64,000 nt of DNA from NCBI GenBank assembly GCA_027924585.1, contig BSBM01000370.1, positions 30,029,501 to 30,093,500 of the forward strand. The letters run 5' to 3'. Below are positions 43,984 to 55,487 of this stretch, one piece after another. The notes beneath the pieces were generated by a model that saw only the letters and a list, made by a program, of their open reading frames with translations, was not told where the DNA came from and did no database searches. Each line of letters starts with the position of its first letter. The stretch's first letter is position 1. The DNA comes from Larix kaempferi. Lineage: Eukaryota; Streptophyta; Pinopsida; Pinales; Pinaceae. The position numbers and the translations under genes were made by a program.

Positions 43984-45269
43984 GGTTGTAGGAGTACCTT
44001 TGTACATAAATAAAGGTTTTTCTGTTTTTCAAGCTGCTCTAGTTTGTTGTCTTTTCTGGTTTGATTATTTTCAAGTTTTGTTTGCTTATTGTTTGATTTG
44101 TTTAATTTTGTCCTATAATAATACCAGCTCAATATTTGGATGCTTGGGAAGATAGGAATTTGAATAATCTCTCAGATTTTTTGTTAAATCATTGAAAGTC
44201 AAAATCTGCTTTTGGGAAAGGCTTGCTTGATATAACATTATTAGTTTGGGAATTTTAATCGCTGCCTAGTTTTAGAAAGGTAGACCAACTTCAAGTGCAC
44301 ATTGAGTCATTATAAACCCTATAAAATAACTAAGGCTTATGAGGTCTGGATTACTATCTTGAGGCTCCATCCACTCTCACATTAATAATTGTCTCAGGAA
44401 TCCTGTTATTATGGACCCACGGACAGGAAGCATGTCTCACAGATGTATGGCATTTAAAATGATCCCGTGCTACAAATCAAAATCCAAAAGAGCTTATTTC
44501 AAAGAGTCAAATTCCCAAAAAAAATCATCTCCACCAAGAAATGGTTTTGAAAAAACGAAGACATCCAATCAAGAAAGTTTCCCTGGTGGTCATCTCAGCA
44601 AGGTTCTTCTCTGTCCATGAGCATGACAAACAAATAAATCTCTTGCTCACAAAAAAGGAAATTATGGATGGAAGAATCCACACCAAGTTCTAAATATTGA
44701 AGAAAGCTATCAAGGAAGAATCAGGCAACAAAATTCGTCAAGAAAAGAAGCATCAAAAGAATGCTGATGGCATGGGAATGAGGAACAAACGAATACATCT
44801 GTTTGATGCTGTTACAATCTTGTGGAGTCATGTTTTGGTGGAAATCAAAAGACGGATCTAAAATGAAATCCATAGTATGGCCTCGTGAGAGTGGTCAAGA
44901 AATCTAGTCTAGGTTACCATGCTCCCCGAAATAAATGACCAATATGATGGAAGATAGTGTATCTCTCTGCACAAAATATGGCCTTTTAAAATCTTGAGAG
45001 AATGAATAAAGGTTTCGTTTTATCTCCAAAGTCAGATACCTTGTAAGAGTTTTGATTTTCAAAAGGGATTAGTCAGAGATCTATGTTCACCAGCTAGTCG
45101 CCAATTGTTGCAACTGCAACCTAATCCCCAAAATTTTGAGAAAAATGTGGGGCCCCTCCTTTAGTTTTTAGGGTTTTTCTTCCCAGAAGAATCCCATCCT
45201 CAGACTTAGATTTTTTCCTAAGGATCGAGCAAAGAAAGCCAAAATTTTGCTAAGTAAAACTCAGCTTTT
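43984..45269 (+). other. Post-pol noncoding region of G2
   Basis: Colinear with 28320-29580 after G1 (AATAAAGGTTTTTCTGTTTTTCAAG, CCACGGACAGGAAGCATGTC). No real frame was seen. Confidence 0.75.
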
Positions 45270-46050
45270 TGAGCCGAAATGGTCCAATCAAATAAGCTTT
45301 TAGAGCCAACACGATCGGAGCAGAAAACCTGCTTTTGGAGAAGTCCTCGTTTAAGAGACACTCTTCTAGTTGAGCCGACACATTCGAAGCAACTCAACGA
45401 GTACAGACGAAACAGTTGGAGCTTCGCACCGATAAACACACTTAAAGTTTTCGCGCATCTGGTCGGAAGAGAATATGAAGTTTCATTGATTGTTTCGGCG
45501 ATAAAACCTCAATCACAGCCGAAACGGTTCAACAAGAGAGCCCCAGTCACACCGATCAAGCCAGCAAAATACGGTCAACACAAAATTAGAAGTAGCGCAA
45601 TGCGTTTTGTCGAGGATAAGCAAGTTATGCCGAAACTGTCACCGCCTAAACTTGGAACGTATCGCTGAGCACCAATATAAGACTGCAGAGGTGGAGAGGA
45701 CTGATCGACAGAACTCACAGAGTGACCCCGAAGCTTTTGGTGCGACACTCTTAGATACACCGAAACGGTTGCAAGAAAAAGTGAAGCTCACGAAATGGCA
45801 CCGATGAAATGCATGAAGTGATGTCGAAAGACATCATCGACACTTTTTTGATAAAACCACCGACGTGTTTCGCGGTCGTCGAATAAGTCGCTCTGAAACG
45901 GTTAGCGACGAAGTTTTAAAGGCAATAACACGTAAACGACCTTTTGATGCCGAGACGGGGTTTGGTCATAAATGAACCCACCAACCCCACTACCTTCGCA
46001 TTAATGACACACAAACCTAATGACTAGGTTTTTGACTTGATTATTTATAG
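45270..46050 (+). promoter_or_regulatory. Putative internal promoter: CCGAAACGGTT repeats and TATA box
   Basis: CCGAAACGGTT-like motifs recur at 45273, 45520, 45631, 45758 and 45893, with weaker forms at 45307 and 45406. They share an AACGG core, which is the core of plant MYB3R (MSA) sites. TTATTTATAG at 46041-46050 is a good TATA box. The whole stands upstream of the accessory ORF. The stretch may be a promoter for a subgenomic RNA, or the U3 of an LTR whose borders I could not define. Confidence 0.5.
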
Positions 46051-46172
46051 GGAAAAGTCATTTTTTGGTTTAACATTGCCAAAACGTCGTTCTCAAGGTT
46101 TTTCGCCTCCAACAATCTCTGGACGCCAAAACTTCATTCAGCCTGTTCTCGCAACCATACCGAGACTGACAG

Positions 46173-46951
46173 GTAGGCCATTGCCCTGCCTTCGTGGTTA
46201 TTTTTATTGATTGGCACTCTCATTCATTTTTTTCCATGGGTTTTAGCGTTTTTGTGTTTTATGCCTCGTAGTTAAATTCTACTCATTGCCGATTGGGCGT
46301 TTTCAGTCACGGCCTTTTTTTCAGCTAACAATATCGACCTAGGGCTGCCAATTTTACCCTGTCCAGCCCTTGCTAAGCCTTTTCTGTCAGTTTTAATGCA
46401 AAACCTAGTGGAATCTAGTGGTCATTTGCCGTAGTTCGAACCTCTTAGGACAGTTTCTACCAGCCTGCCTCTCCTGTCGGTATTGTCAAGTCCACAATGA
46501 GAGCACAACTGAACTCATACGCAATCTATTCCTCCTTGCATGGAAATATGAAGTTAAATAGTCCAGTTTAGAGTGGTTTTCTGCCTTCGGACATTATTGG
46601 TCTTAACCTTTCCCTTTGATGCATACAAAGTTGGTTTTTATGCACACACTGTTCAGACTAGTTTGAAAGTTAAAAATATTGTAGGATAACCCCGAGGTTT
46701 TGTCCCATCATTCACACTGGTTATAGGGAGTTTTAGAGTCAACTGATTTTTGTGAAAATCCTTTAAGATGAACATCCTAGTTTTCTCTTAATTGTATCTA
46801 AGTTTAAGCTAAGCAAGCATCAGTAGCATTTACCAAACTACATGGAAGTTATTACTCTCTCAACTTAATCTATTATCAGTAGTTTGAAAGAAAATTGCTT
46901 TCCAAACTTCTGTTTAAGTTACTTATACCATGTTTCTTCTTTTTCATCAAG
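46173..46951 (+). other. Possible intron in the 5' leader of the accessory ORF
   Basis: A donor ACAG/GTAGGC (GT at 46173) and an acceptor TTCTTCTTTTTCATCAAG (AG at 46950-46951) bracket 779 bp of T-rich, stop-rich DNA. The first ATG follows at 46960. The pair is plausible but unproven. Confidence 0.4.
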
Positions 46952-46959
46952 ATTTGAAA

Positions 46960-47414
46960 ATGCCTAAGAAGGGTGCCAAGAAGAAATCTAAAGTAACCGA
47001 ATCAGAATCGGACGTGGAGATTATATTAGACACAAAGACAAAACCAATGTTCGAAGATACAAAAGCAGTAACATGAGTTGTCCCTGAATTCAAATGGGGG
47101 GAATTGTATCCAATGATCCGGAACAGGATATCCTGGATGTAGCTCTTGAAGAAATGATCTTGTATCAAAATATCAAAAGATCGGGCATCACCAAAGCAAC
47201 TACACGCCCAAAAAAATTTCCCTGTTCAGAGGTCATTGGATGGATCCCTCCACAAGCTGATTCCACATCAAGAATCATTTCTGACGCCAAAGGGGAAGCA
47301 TTTGCCTCATTCCATCCAGCTCATATAGTAGCGACAAACAAGCTACCGTAAGCCCAGGTCATGTTAACTAAAGACTGGATCAAAGGCTTAAACATGGACC
47401 ACTTTGAATATGCT
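46960..47414 (+). pseudogene. Accessory post-pol ORF of G2, N-terminal part
   Basis: Starts MPKKGAKKKSKVTESESDVE, a strongly basic then acidic head that could be a nuclear-localisation or nucleic-acid-binding tail. A stop and a frameshift near 47075-47100 separate it from DPEQDILDVALEEMILYQNI, FPCSEVIGWIPPQAD and AQVMLTKDWIKGLNMDHFEY. The solo LTR at 47415 interrupts the frame, and the reading continues at 48822. Not recognised as a named family. Confidence 0.72.
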
Positions 47415-48816
47415 TGTAATGTCCCTAGTTTGACCCCATTGCATTAAAATGTAAATAATGTAATATTGTTATAAAATCATGGTGAGGAGTTCAAGGCTAA
47501 GGCCCCTCCATCGATTTATTGATGCATATGGTTTACGTGCTAGCCAGGCACAATGGAATTGCAAATATCATGTAAATATGCATTTTAATAAAATACCCAC
47601 AACTAGCTATGCAATGCAACAAGAGATGGGGGCATGATTTTACAAGGAATTGGGAGGGAAATATTCAAACCCTTAGAGCCAATCAAGTCAAGCCAAGTGT
47701 CAATGAGAGAACCCATCAAACCCTCAACTACCCATGTTGACTTTTGTATCCAATCATTCATTTCTCCCAAGAGTTGGTTGAGGTAGTCAATGCCTTGGGA
47801 ATGGAGAGGTATCGTTGTCCAAATTCGAGTATGGAAAAGCCACCCTTCATGGAAAAACGTGTTTTGCTCCTTGGGAAAGAAAAGAGCCATGAATTGCTCC
47901 CCAAGCCATTACCCATCAAACAGTTTTGCCTCTCTCACGTTTTTGGAGCTACCTGGGTGTTTTCCCTCCATGTTTTTATGTTTTTCCCTTGTTTTCTATC
48001 TGGGAGGAAGACGTTTGTGGTGTTGCAGAGCTGCTGGGAAGAAGGGAGTTTATTTTGGGGTTTCATGGAAGCTGTCTTGGCCATTTAGATTCCCAGAATA
48101 CCCATGGGAAAATCGGGTTTGTTTCCCTGTAGACATTTTCCCTCTCCACAGTCCGTTTTTGGTGTGCTCACGATTTGGGGAAAAACCCATGGACCTTGTT
48201 TGTAAATACCTTGGATGTAATTGTTTATCCATGCCCAATGACTGTGTTTAGTTGTGTGTGTAAAGCGTATGTTGGGGTATGGGTTATGGGTATCCATTGC
48301 TTTGGCTTGAGCTGGAGTGTAAGCATCCAAAAATGAAGAGGGTTCAGATTTATCCTGATAAACCCAGCCGTGGACTGGCTTGGCTTAGATGCAGTGATTA
48401 TTTGGCTGTGTAGGAGTATGAATGTCCCCTTTTCCTTGTAGAAATTATGCCTAGCTAAGGGGTGGTCTCTAAGTGCTGAAAGAATACAGGTTGGGCAGAG
48501 ACCTATGGTTGGGTGGAACGTTGCAGCGACATAGCTAGTTGCTTGGGACAATTGCACAATGAAGATGAGTATATTCTTATGTGTATTTAATTCTACAATG
48601 TTTTAAATTGATGACTGTTTTTGATATGATGAATGCATATGAAAGGTGTGTGTGGATGATGTTTTTATTTCATTGTGCAGGTTTAATTGATTTGCATATG
48701 AACACAATTGATTTATTTGTATGAATCTAATGGAATGGGCTGAGTTTATGTAAAATCCCCACAGATTGGTATCATGTTCCCTTCCTTGAATTGGGTCCAT
48801 GGGAGGGGATGTTACA
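47415..48816. mobile_element. Solo LTR (1.4 kb) inside the accessory ORF
   Basis: Ends TGTAATGTCCC and GGGGATGTTACA are inverted repeats with TG...CA, and ATGCT is duplicated at 47410-47414 and 48817-48821. There is no internal region or second LTR. This is the product of recombination between two LTRs of one element. Frames inside (for example 47790-48251) have no recognisable domain. Orientation is not clear. Confidence 0.88.
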
Positions 48817-48821
48817 ATGCT

Positions 48822-50650
48822 AAGAAAATGATAGTATTAGGAAGGCAGCTGATACAGAAAGTGAGCGGAGAATATGAGTGTCAAAACTTGAGGACCCCTT
48901 TAATAATTATAGCTCTGAAACTAAGCAGAATTTTTCGGTAGGGAAGACGGGACTATCTACAAGCTATATTGGGTACCTCTAATTTACTACATAGCCTTCC
49001 ATGTCATAGTTTTTAATTGGGAAGACATCATCTCGGACAACCTGTCATCATCAATAGCAGCTCGACAAGGAGGTTTAACCCAAAAGAAGGAAGAATTCTA
49101 TATGTCTTCATACCTCATAGATTGCATATTAGATAGGCACCCATTTCCTAAGTTAGGGTGCATCTGGAATGGAGCTGAATTTATGGTCTAAGTGGATTAT
49201 CAGACCATGTGGGCCCATAGATATGCAAGTCATTATAAGCTCATTTGTTAAGAGTTCAACATGCCTCTCTACTTGATAATTTTCCATGAGGAACCAAAGT
49301 GCTTATCTGAAAATGAAATGGCAGTCATAAATGAATACAGGGACTACTAGTTCTCACATGAGGGCACGTACATCATAATGTTTGGAGGTTCCCAAGCTCC
49401 ATCGCTTTTTCCCAAATATGCAACCGATTTTTTGGTCCACAAGGAAGCAGTAAGGTAAGTTTTCATTAATGGGATTGGAAGGTTCCTACATGATCAAAAG
49501 AAAGCTTCATTCCCACATTTGTCTTTCGGTATCAGGGCATACAAGTTCTCCAAGGTTAAATCTGTCGAAGCTTTCATTCAAGTTTTAGAAGCATTTCATT
49601 TTGGTGAAAAGAGTTTTTTGAGGAATGATAGCCAAGGCAAGGTTTTCGATCATTGTGCATCGATAAAAATACATTATGAATATGCCAATCACTTCGACAA
49701 AGACAAAGAAGTATATCGGAGGGAAAGCAACATTACCGAGCTAAACAAACACTTTCGTCGCAAGAGCGGAGCTGTTTCTAGTACCAATACCAACACTGCA
49801 AAGGTGGCAAAATTACAGAGGCAACGAGAAGAAGCTACAAGACTACAAGTAGAAGAAGCAGAGAGGAAGCTCAAAGAGTAAGCATAAATGATACAAAGGG
49901 AACAAGCAGAACAACTAAGAGCGAAAGAATCAGAGAGACAACAGAAAGGAAGAGGTTGAAAGGAAAGAAAGGGAGGATGTTAAGGAATTAAAAAGAAAAG
50001 AGGAAGAAGAAGTAAAACAAAGAGCAGAAAGAGAAGCGAAAGAACAAAAAAAGCAAAAGGAAGAAGAAGGAAAGTCCAAGGAAGCTGTGGAAAAGGGAAT
50101 CTCGAGTGTGCAGAATATGGACATAGACCCACCTGAGGTGTCTAGTGTGACGCTCACCGGAGGTCACCTCCCATTTCATGAGCTCGGACTCACCCCATTC
50201 ACCCCATCGAAGCAACATACTGTGTCCAGATTGGACACAATATTTTTTTATTCAAAAAGAGAGACCATCACAAGGAGATTAGAGAAGGGACTGAAATTGG
50301 CAGCCCAAGCCGATGTTGTTACTATTGAGGAAAACAAAATCATGGAGGGTACCCACGGGGACCCTAAGTTCATGGCATCTGTCAACATAGTTGTTGCGCA
50401 AGCAATTGCAGATAATGTTGATAAGTTGATGAGCGACGTGGAGCGAAATAAAGAGAATATGCTCAAATTGAAAAATAATTTGGTGAAAATGCGAGGAGAA
50501 GGGATATAACTGAAAAGGAAACATGACGCCATTCTTTCCGAGAAGGAAAGGTTACTGAATGAATACTAGAATTTGGACGTAGAAAATGAGGCATTAACTG
50601 TGTAGTTAATGATTATGGAATGGGAAAGGAGTGACTTTGAGGCCCGAATC
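48822..50650 (+). pseudogene. Accessory post-pol ORF of G2, middle part
   Basis: Continues AKKMIVLGRQLIQKV, LRTPLIIIALKLSRIF and, after a frame shift, VFNWEDIISDNLSSSI, EEFYMSSYLIDCILDRHPF and MPLYLIIFHEEPKCLSENEM. It then has the block SHEGTYIIMFGGSQAPSLFP that aligns with the K protein, KKASFPHLSFGIRAYKFSKV and the first coiled coil (about 49800-50090). Many stops. It ends at GAATC (50646-50650), where element H was inserted, and resumes at 55488. Confidence 0.78.
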
Positions 50651-51135
50651 TGATGGCAGGCAGGTGTGTGGTACTCTGGTCTAGGACCTTAGCCAAATAT
50701 GGATTTTCCATTATACTTCATCAAAGAAGATCTCAATCATGAGAACCTGTGACTCAAAGGCACACTTAATTCTATTGTCTAGCCATCATACACTGAACTT
50801 CAATGGAATAGCTTCATCTCACGAATTTACTGAGCTTATATGTAAATTCATTGATGTCTTGAAGAAACTTGAGGTTTTCTCAGGTGTAAAATCCGGTTCC
50901 ACTATGCATTCAAGGTGTAAGACTTAGGCAAATAAAATATCTGCATTCACACACATAGCTGACAGAGAACTTTCAAAAACGAAATGCATTTGTGATATGA
51001 ACGCTCTACGCAAGGTTGAAATCACTTTACTATGAAATTACTGTTTAGTTTAGGAATTCTCCTTTTCCCTTTGACTATTGATGATACACACAATCACTTG
51101 ATAATTCAATGAGACCAATTTGCAAATGAATTCTT
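50651..51135 (-). repeat. 3' LTR of element H, truncated
   Basis: Colinear with 54427-54910 (TGATGGCA...GAATTCT) and then joins internal coding sequence directly. The missing piece includes the LTR start and the polypurine tract, so the deletion occurred after integration. Confidence 0.88.
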
Positions 51136-53457
51136 ATCATATTCACGCTTTCCTTCCTTTGTACTAGCAAACTTATCATGAGTTTGAAAATTAATATATG
51201 TCTCTATCCCTATCAAAGTTTGAGACATTTCTCTGTAACCAACTGCAATCTCACTTCCATCCTCAGGTTCCTCTAACAAATACTTCCACAACTCAACTTT
51301 CCTCTGACCTCTTTCGAATACTTCATCTTCTATCTCAACAATACTATGTTGCTTGAGATCTCTTACCTTTTCCACTTCATACATTTCACTCAAATTTTTG
51401 TATTTTGAGGCAATATCTGCATACTTTAAATATAATATAGCTCCACCTTTATGAGACATCCTAGCGTCATTCTCTTTCACTTCATCCTTAAATACACCTG
51501 CAAACTCACAGTTAGCTTGCAATTTAAAATGTTTTCCTTTCTGGTCAGATACTGGAAACACTTCTTTCCTCAATAACATTCTTGATAACTCAATCTCTTC
51601 ATCTTTCACAATTGTCCTCTGTTGCCTTATGTTCACTTGTTGGCCTTGAGATCCAACTTCATGTTTAAGAAGAAAACTATTCATTACCTTCTTGACTGTA
51701 GCACTATTCTCATCTTCTTCTTCTTCAAAAACCTTACACTTTTGTTTCATCAACATCTGACTGTCATCCTCTTGAGAGTTTATTACTCTATCAATTCCCT
51801 CAGTATTGTCTTCTGAGGTAATCTTCTCCTTCTCATTCCTTGTATCATTTCCCTTCATCACAATTTCACCACCTTCTTCTATCTCCAGCTTGGCATCTTG
51901 GATTTCCACTCTTTGAATACTTAATTTCATTTCCAGAAATTTCATCTCATTGCATAAACTTATCAATTCACTTGGAATTGTCTTTGGAAATTATGCACAA
52001 TCCTCACTGGTTTCATCACCTACCATCCAATCATCTAAATATTGTATCTCTTCTATTTGAGGTCCCTTATCGACAATCCTCATACAACCTTCTTCATCCT
52101 CCACAACAACTATTAGCAGTTGTTCTTTACCCTGACTATCATCAACGTTAACATTCCTCAGTGACTATCCATCATTTTCACAATATTCCATTGCAATATT
52201 AAGGAACTACTTTTTTTCATTGCATCCTACATTCATACACAAAAAACTATGAGGTTTTGTGACCTCATCTACTATCTCAATCATCAAATCCTCAATATGA
52301 TTTGAACTAGTCCAAAGACTCAAAAATTCAGCAATGACTCCTTCTTCAGCTTGTATTTCTGCTCCAACTTCTTCATCAAAGAATATTTCTTATTCTAATT
52401 CACCATTATGAGCTTTCATTTCCAACTCAGCTACTTTGAGTTCTTCCCTTACTCTGGCATACAACCTTTGCTTCAACTTTACCTGCAGTAAGCTCCAACA
52501 TACTATCTTCTTCTTTAATTCCCAACCATACCATTGGTCTTTTCCTTGTTATTCTAGCATCCTCATCATCCTTATCACTCTTGCTTTCATCTCAGCAAGC
52601 TCTTCCTCAAATGATTTTTGATACATCTTATCTTTTATGCCAACAACTTTGCCATCTTCTTTCATTTCATTGTAATTATTCTTTGAATCTCTTATATGAC
52701 TAGGGATAGCCATCTTCTTTTCTGGGTTTAAGATAGTGTCAGATGACTGTCTATCATATCTCATGCTTGAGCAACCTGCAACCACACACCAATCATTAAT
52801 TTTAAAATCATAAGGCCTTATAGCCCCTTTTGTTATCTCAAACATCAAACCTCTCAACTGGTTTTCATCTTCTAAAGGATCTATGAGACCATTAACTAGT
52901 CTCGTGCCTTCCTCATCATCTCTACTCTTTCCAAGGATAGGTCCTTATTCAGGTACACATAAGTAACCCTCTTTTTCAACACATGTCTTGTGCTGTAACT
53001 CAACTCTTCTGAGTTCTTCCCTTAACTGAGCACATGCCTTGTGTCTCAGCTTATCCTGTAACAAATTCCACTTGACCCTTTTCTTCTGAAAAGACCAACC
53101 GTATCTATGGTCTTCCATATTTATTTGTACAAATTCTCTCATCACCTCCAGCTGTACTTTCAGTTTATCTAATTCCCTACCAAGCTTGTCCTGACTTGAT
53201 ATTCTATGGCCCTTCTCTGAACCTTTACTACAAATTTCAATAGTTATAGTCTGTCCTCTCTTATGAGCTTCTCCTTGCTCATTGGGAGCTGCATTTAAGC
53301 CACTCCTATAGGCTACCTCCATCAACCTACCTTCACACACCATACTAAGCTTTTCCATGCCTAGTCTTCCCTTGATATGTCTGCTGACCCCCTCCTTTGG
53401 AATCTTTACTTGAGCATTCTCTGCTCCTTGGGATTCTACATTCAATTTACTCACCAT
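51136..53457 (-). pseudogene. Acidic repetitive protein of element H
   Basis: Frames 53457-52945, 52857-52549, 52540-52180 and 51966-51106 read on the minus strand as one decayed protein of about 780 codons. A composite repeat is visible. HRYGWSFQKKRVKWNLLQDK...REELRRVELQHK (about 53010-53120) recurs as WYGWELKKKIVCWSLLQVK...REELKVAELEMK (about 52410-52550). After it, GLMFEITKGAIRPYDFKIND followed by WCVVAGC (about 52780-52860) recurs as DLMIEIVDEVTKPHSF followed by LCMNVGC (about 52215-52300), and more weakly as HFKLQANCEFAGVF near 51490-51530. The same motif occurs in element E. No known domain. It may be a structural or accessory protein. Confidence 0.6.
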
Positions 53458-54407
53458 CTCTTCCCAACCTCAGTTTTATAGGTTCATTTCCATATTCTCC
53501 AAGAACTCTACGTGTTCTTATCTCCAACCACTCTATAACAATTTCTCTATCTCTGCTACTTGTTGTCAACAATCACTAACAACTACTGAAAACAAGACAT
53601 TCTCACCTCTATGTTCAATTCATTTGGATAGACACCTATGTTTCCACAATCTCGAATGTCCTCTCAATCAAGAACACACTCCCTCTAAGATTCACTTTTC
53701 CAATAAACTCCACCCTACCTTCCTCTTAATAACCCAATTGTTCCCCTTCTTTCCAATCTTCAATTGGAATTTTAATAATAGCTCCTTTGTTGCGGGTTAC
53801 TTCTGTCATACTTCCTCAACAAAGATCTTTTGCAATTTCATATTACAATCTTCTTTCAGCTGTTACTTTCATCAAAACAAACATATCTTTATCAAGATTC
53901 AAAGCAAAGACCAATACAACTTACCAATTTCTCAGGTACTCTCCTCTGATCTATATCTTTTCCATATGGTCTTCTTGTCTGCAATCCTCTATTGCAGTCC
54001 CTACAAGCTCCCCTGCGTGTTTGCTTTCTTCACTGTTCAGAATCTAACAGCCCTAGGCCCTCACAGTTCTACCAACCCCCACTGTTGGAACTATAATACC
54101 AATATGCACCTATCCCCTTGAAATTTATTCTTGTTCTTCACCGAAGAACTTATCCATCACGCACTATTCCCAAAGAACCTCTTCACTTGACATTTCTTCT
54201 CCACGTTGCATGCAAAAATATTCTTTGCTCTGCAAAACTATCTTTATGGGATTCCTGCCTTCTACTCCTCTATATCTCGTGGTCAGTGTGTCTTCAAATC
54301 ACTAGATATTTGAATCTGATCCTGCTGCAATTCCACACAATAGTTATAACAATGCCTGTATCATTCAAACATTACTATTCTCCTACTATATCTCCAAAGA
54401 ACGAGTT
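53458..54407 (-). other. Leader region of element H
   Basis: Between primer site and ORF. Only short, stop-interrupted frames. No known motif. Confidence 0.45.
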
Positions 54408-54426
54408 ATGGCTCTGATACCAAAAA
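54408..54426 (-). promoter_or_regulatory. Primer binding site of element H (tRNA-iMet type)
   Basis: Minus strand TTTTTGGTATCAGAGCCATAA follows the LTR end; TGGTATCAGAGC is a perfect complement of the plant initiator-Met tRNA 3' end. Confidence 0.9.
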
Positions 54427-55482
54427 TGATGGCAAGTAGGTGCATGGTACTCTGGTTTAGGACCTTAGCCAAATTTGGATTTTCCATTATACTTCATTAA
54501 ATAATATCTCAATCATGAGAACCTGTGACTCAAAGGTGCACTTAATTCTATTGTCTAGCCATAATACACTGAACTTCAATGGAATAGCTTCATCTCACGA
54601 ATTTACCGAGTTTATATGTAAATTCACTGATGTCTCGAAGAAACTTGAGGTTTTCTCGGGTGTAAACTCCGGTTCCACTGTGTATTCAAGGTGTAAGACT
54701 TAGGCAAATAAAATATCTGCATTCACACACATAGTTGACAGAGAACTTTCAAAATCGAAATGCATTTGTGATCTAAGCGCTCTACGCAAGGTTGAAATCA
54801 CTTTACTATGAAATTACTGTTGATTTTAGGAATTCTCCTTTTCGCTTTGACTATCGATGATACACATAATCGCTTGATAATTCAATAGACCAATTTGCAA
54901 ATGAATTCTCATATAACCACGACCTGCATCCTTAGATAAAAACAACAGATACCTCTATTAGCCACTAAAAGCTAATCTACAGATGAATGTCACTGGCTCC
55001 TGTCACAAGAACAAAATATTTAACGCATGTATTCAACCATTCACCCAGAAATGACTGGTCAAACCCCAAATTCATCAAATACTCTATTTTTATTCAAGAT
55101 CACAGAACGATTACTGTATCTCTCATTCTGTCTATCCCTCCTCTGTCCTATTCCTCCTGCCTAATTTGAATTACAATAGAGAAATCTAACCACTAGCTAA
55201 TTCTCCTCCACAAATGAGGGAATTACTATTCTTAGTAAAACAAACTCCCATAATTATGCAACAACTACCTGAGTTGGCCTGATCTCCTCGCAGGGAGTAT
55301 CAAAATTCCACTCAATCCTATTCTCGCTCAACAATTGACAACAAATGAATTTATTTCCATAATTACAAATAAAGCATTAATCAATAATTTCTTCAGATTC
55401 CAAGACTGTTTATCCCTTTACCAAGCCACAACATGTGACCAACCTGCCACATTGTTGGATTCGTCATGATGCTCCTGCATCA
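54427..55482 (-). repeat. 5' LTR of element H
   Basis: 1056 bp with ends TGATGCAGGAGCATCATG and TGCCATCA. The start TGATGCAGGAGCATCA is itself a near palindrome (TGATGC-AGGA-GCATCA), shared with element E. Confidence 0.9.
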
Positions 55483-55487
55483 GAATC

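Larger units (their letters stand above)
50651..55482 (-). mobile_element. Element H: non-autonomous LTR element with a truncated 3' LTR
   Basis: GAATC is duplicated at 50646-50650 and 55483-55487. The 5' LTR (minus strand) is 54427-55482, starts TGATGCAGGAGCATCA and ends CTTGCCATCA. The 3' LTR is only 50651 to about 51135 and lacks its first ~570 bp together with the polypurine tract. A Met-type primer site follows the 5' LTR. The internal 3.3 kb has no reverse transcriptase, RNase H or integrase but codes for acidic, repetitive protein. The LTR starts resemble those of element E. Confidence 0.9.

Noticed and set aside
47744-48330. Frames of 114 and 153 codons in the solo LTR
   Set aside because: No recognisable domain, overlapping frames on both strands, and located inside an LTR.
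53624-54417. Plus-strand frames of 165 and 99 codons
   Set aside because: Located in the noncoding leader of element H on the antisense strand, without motifs.
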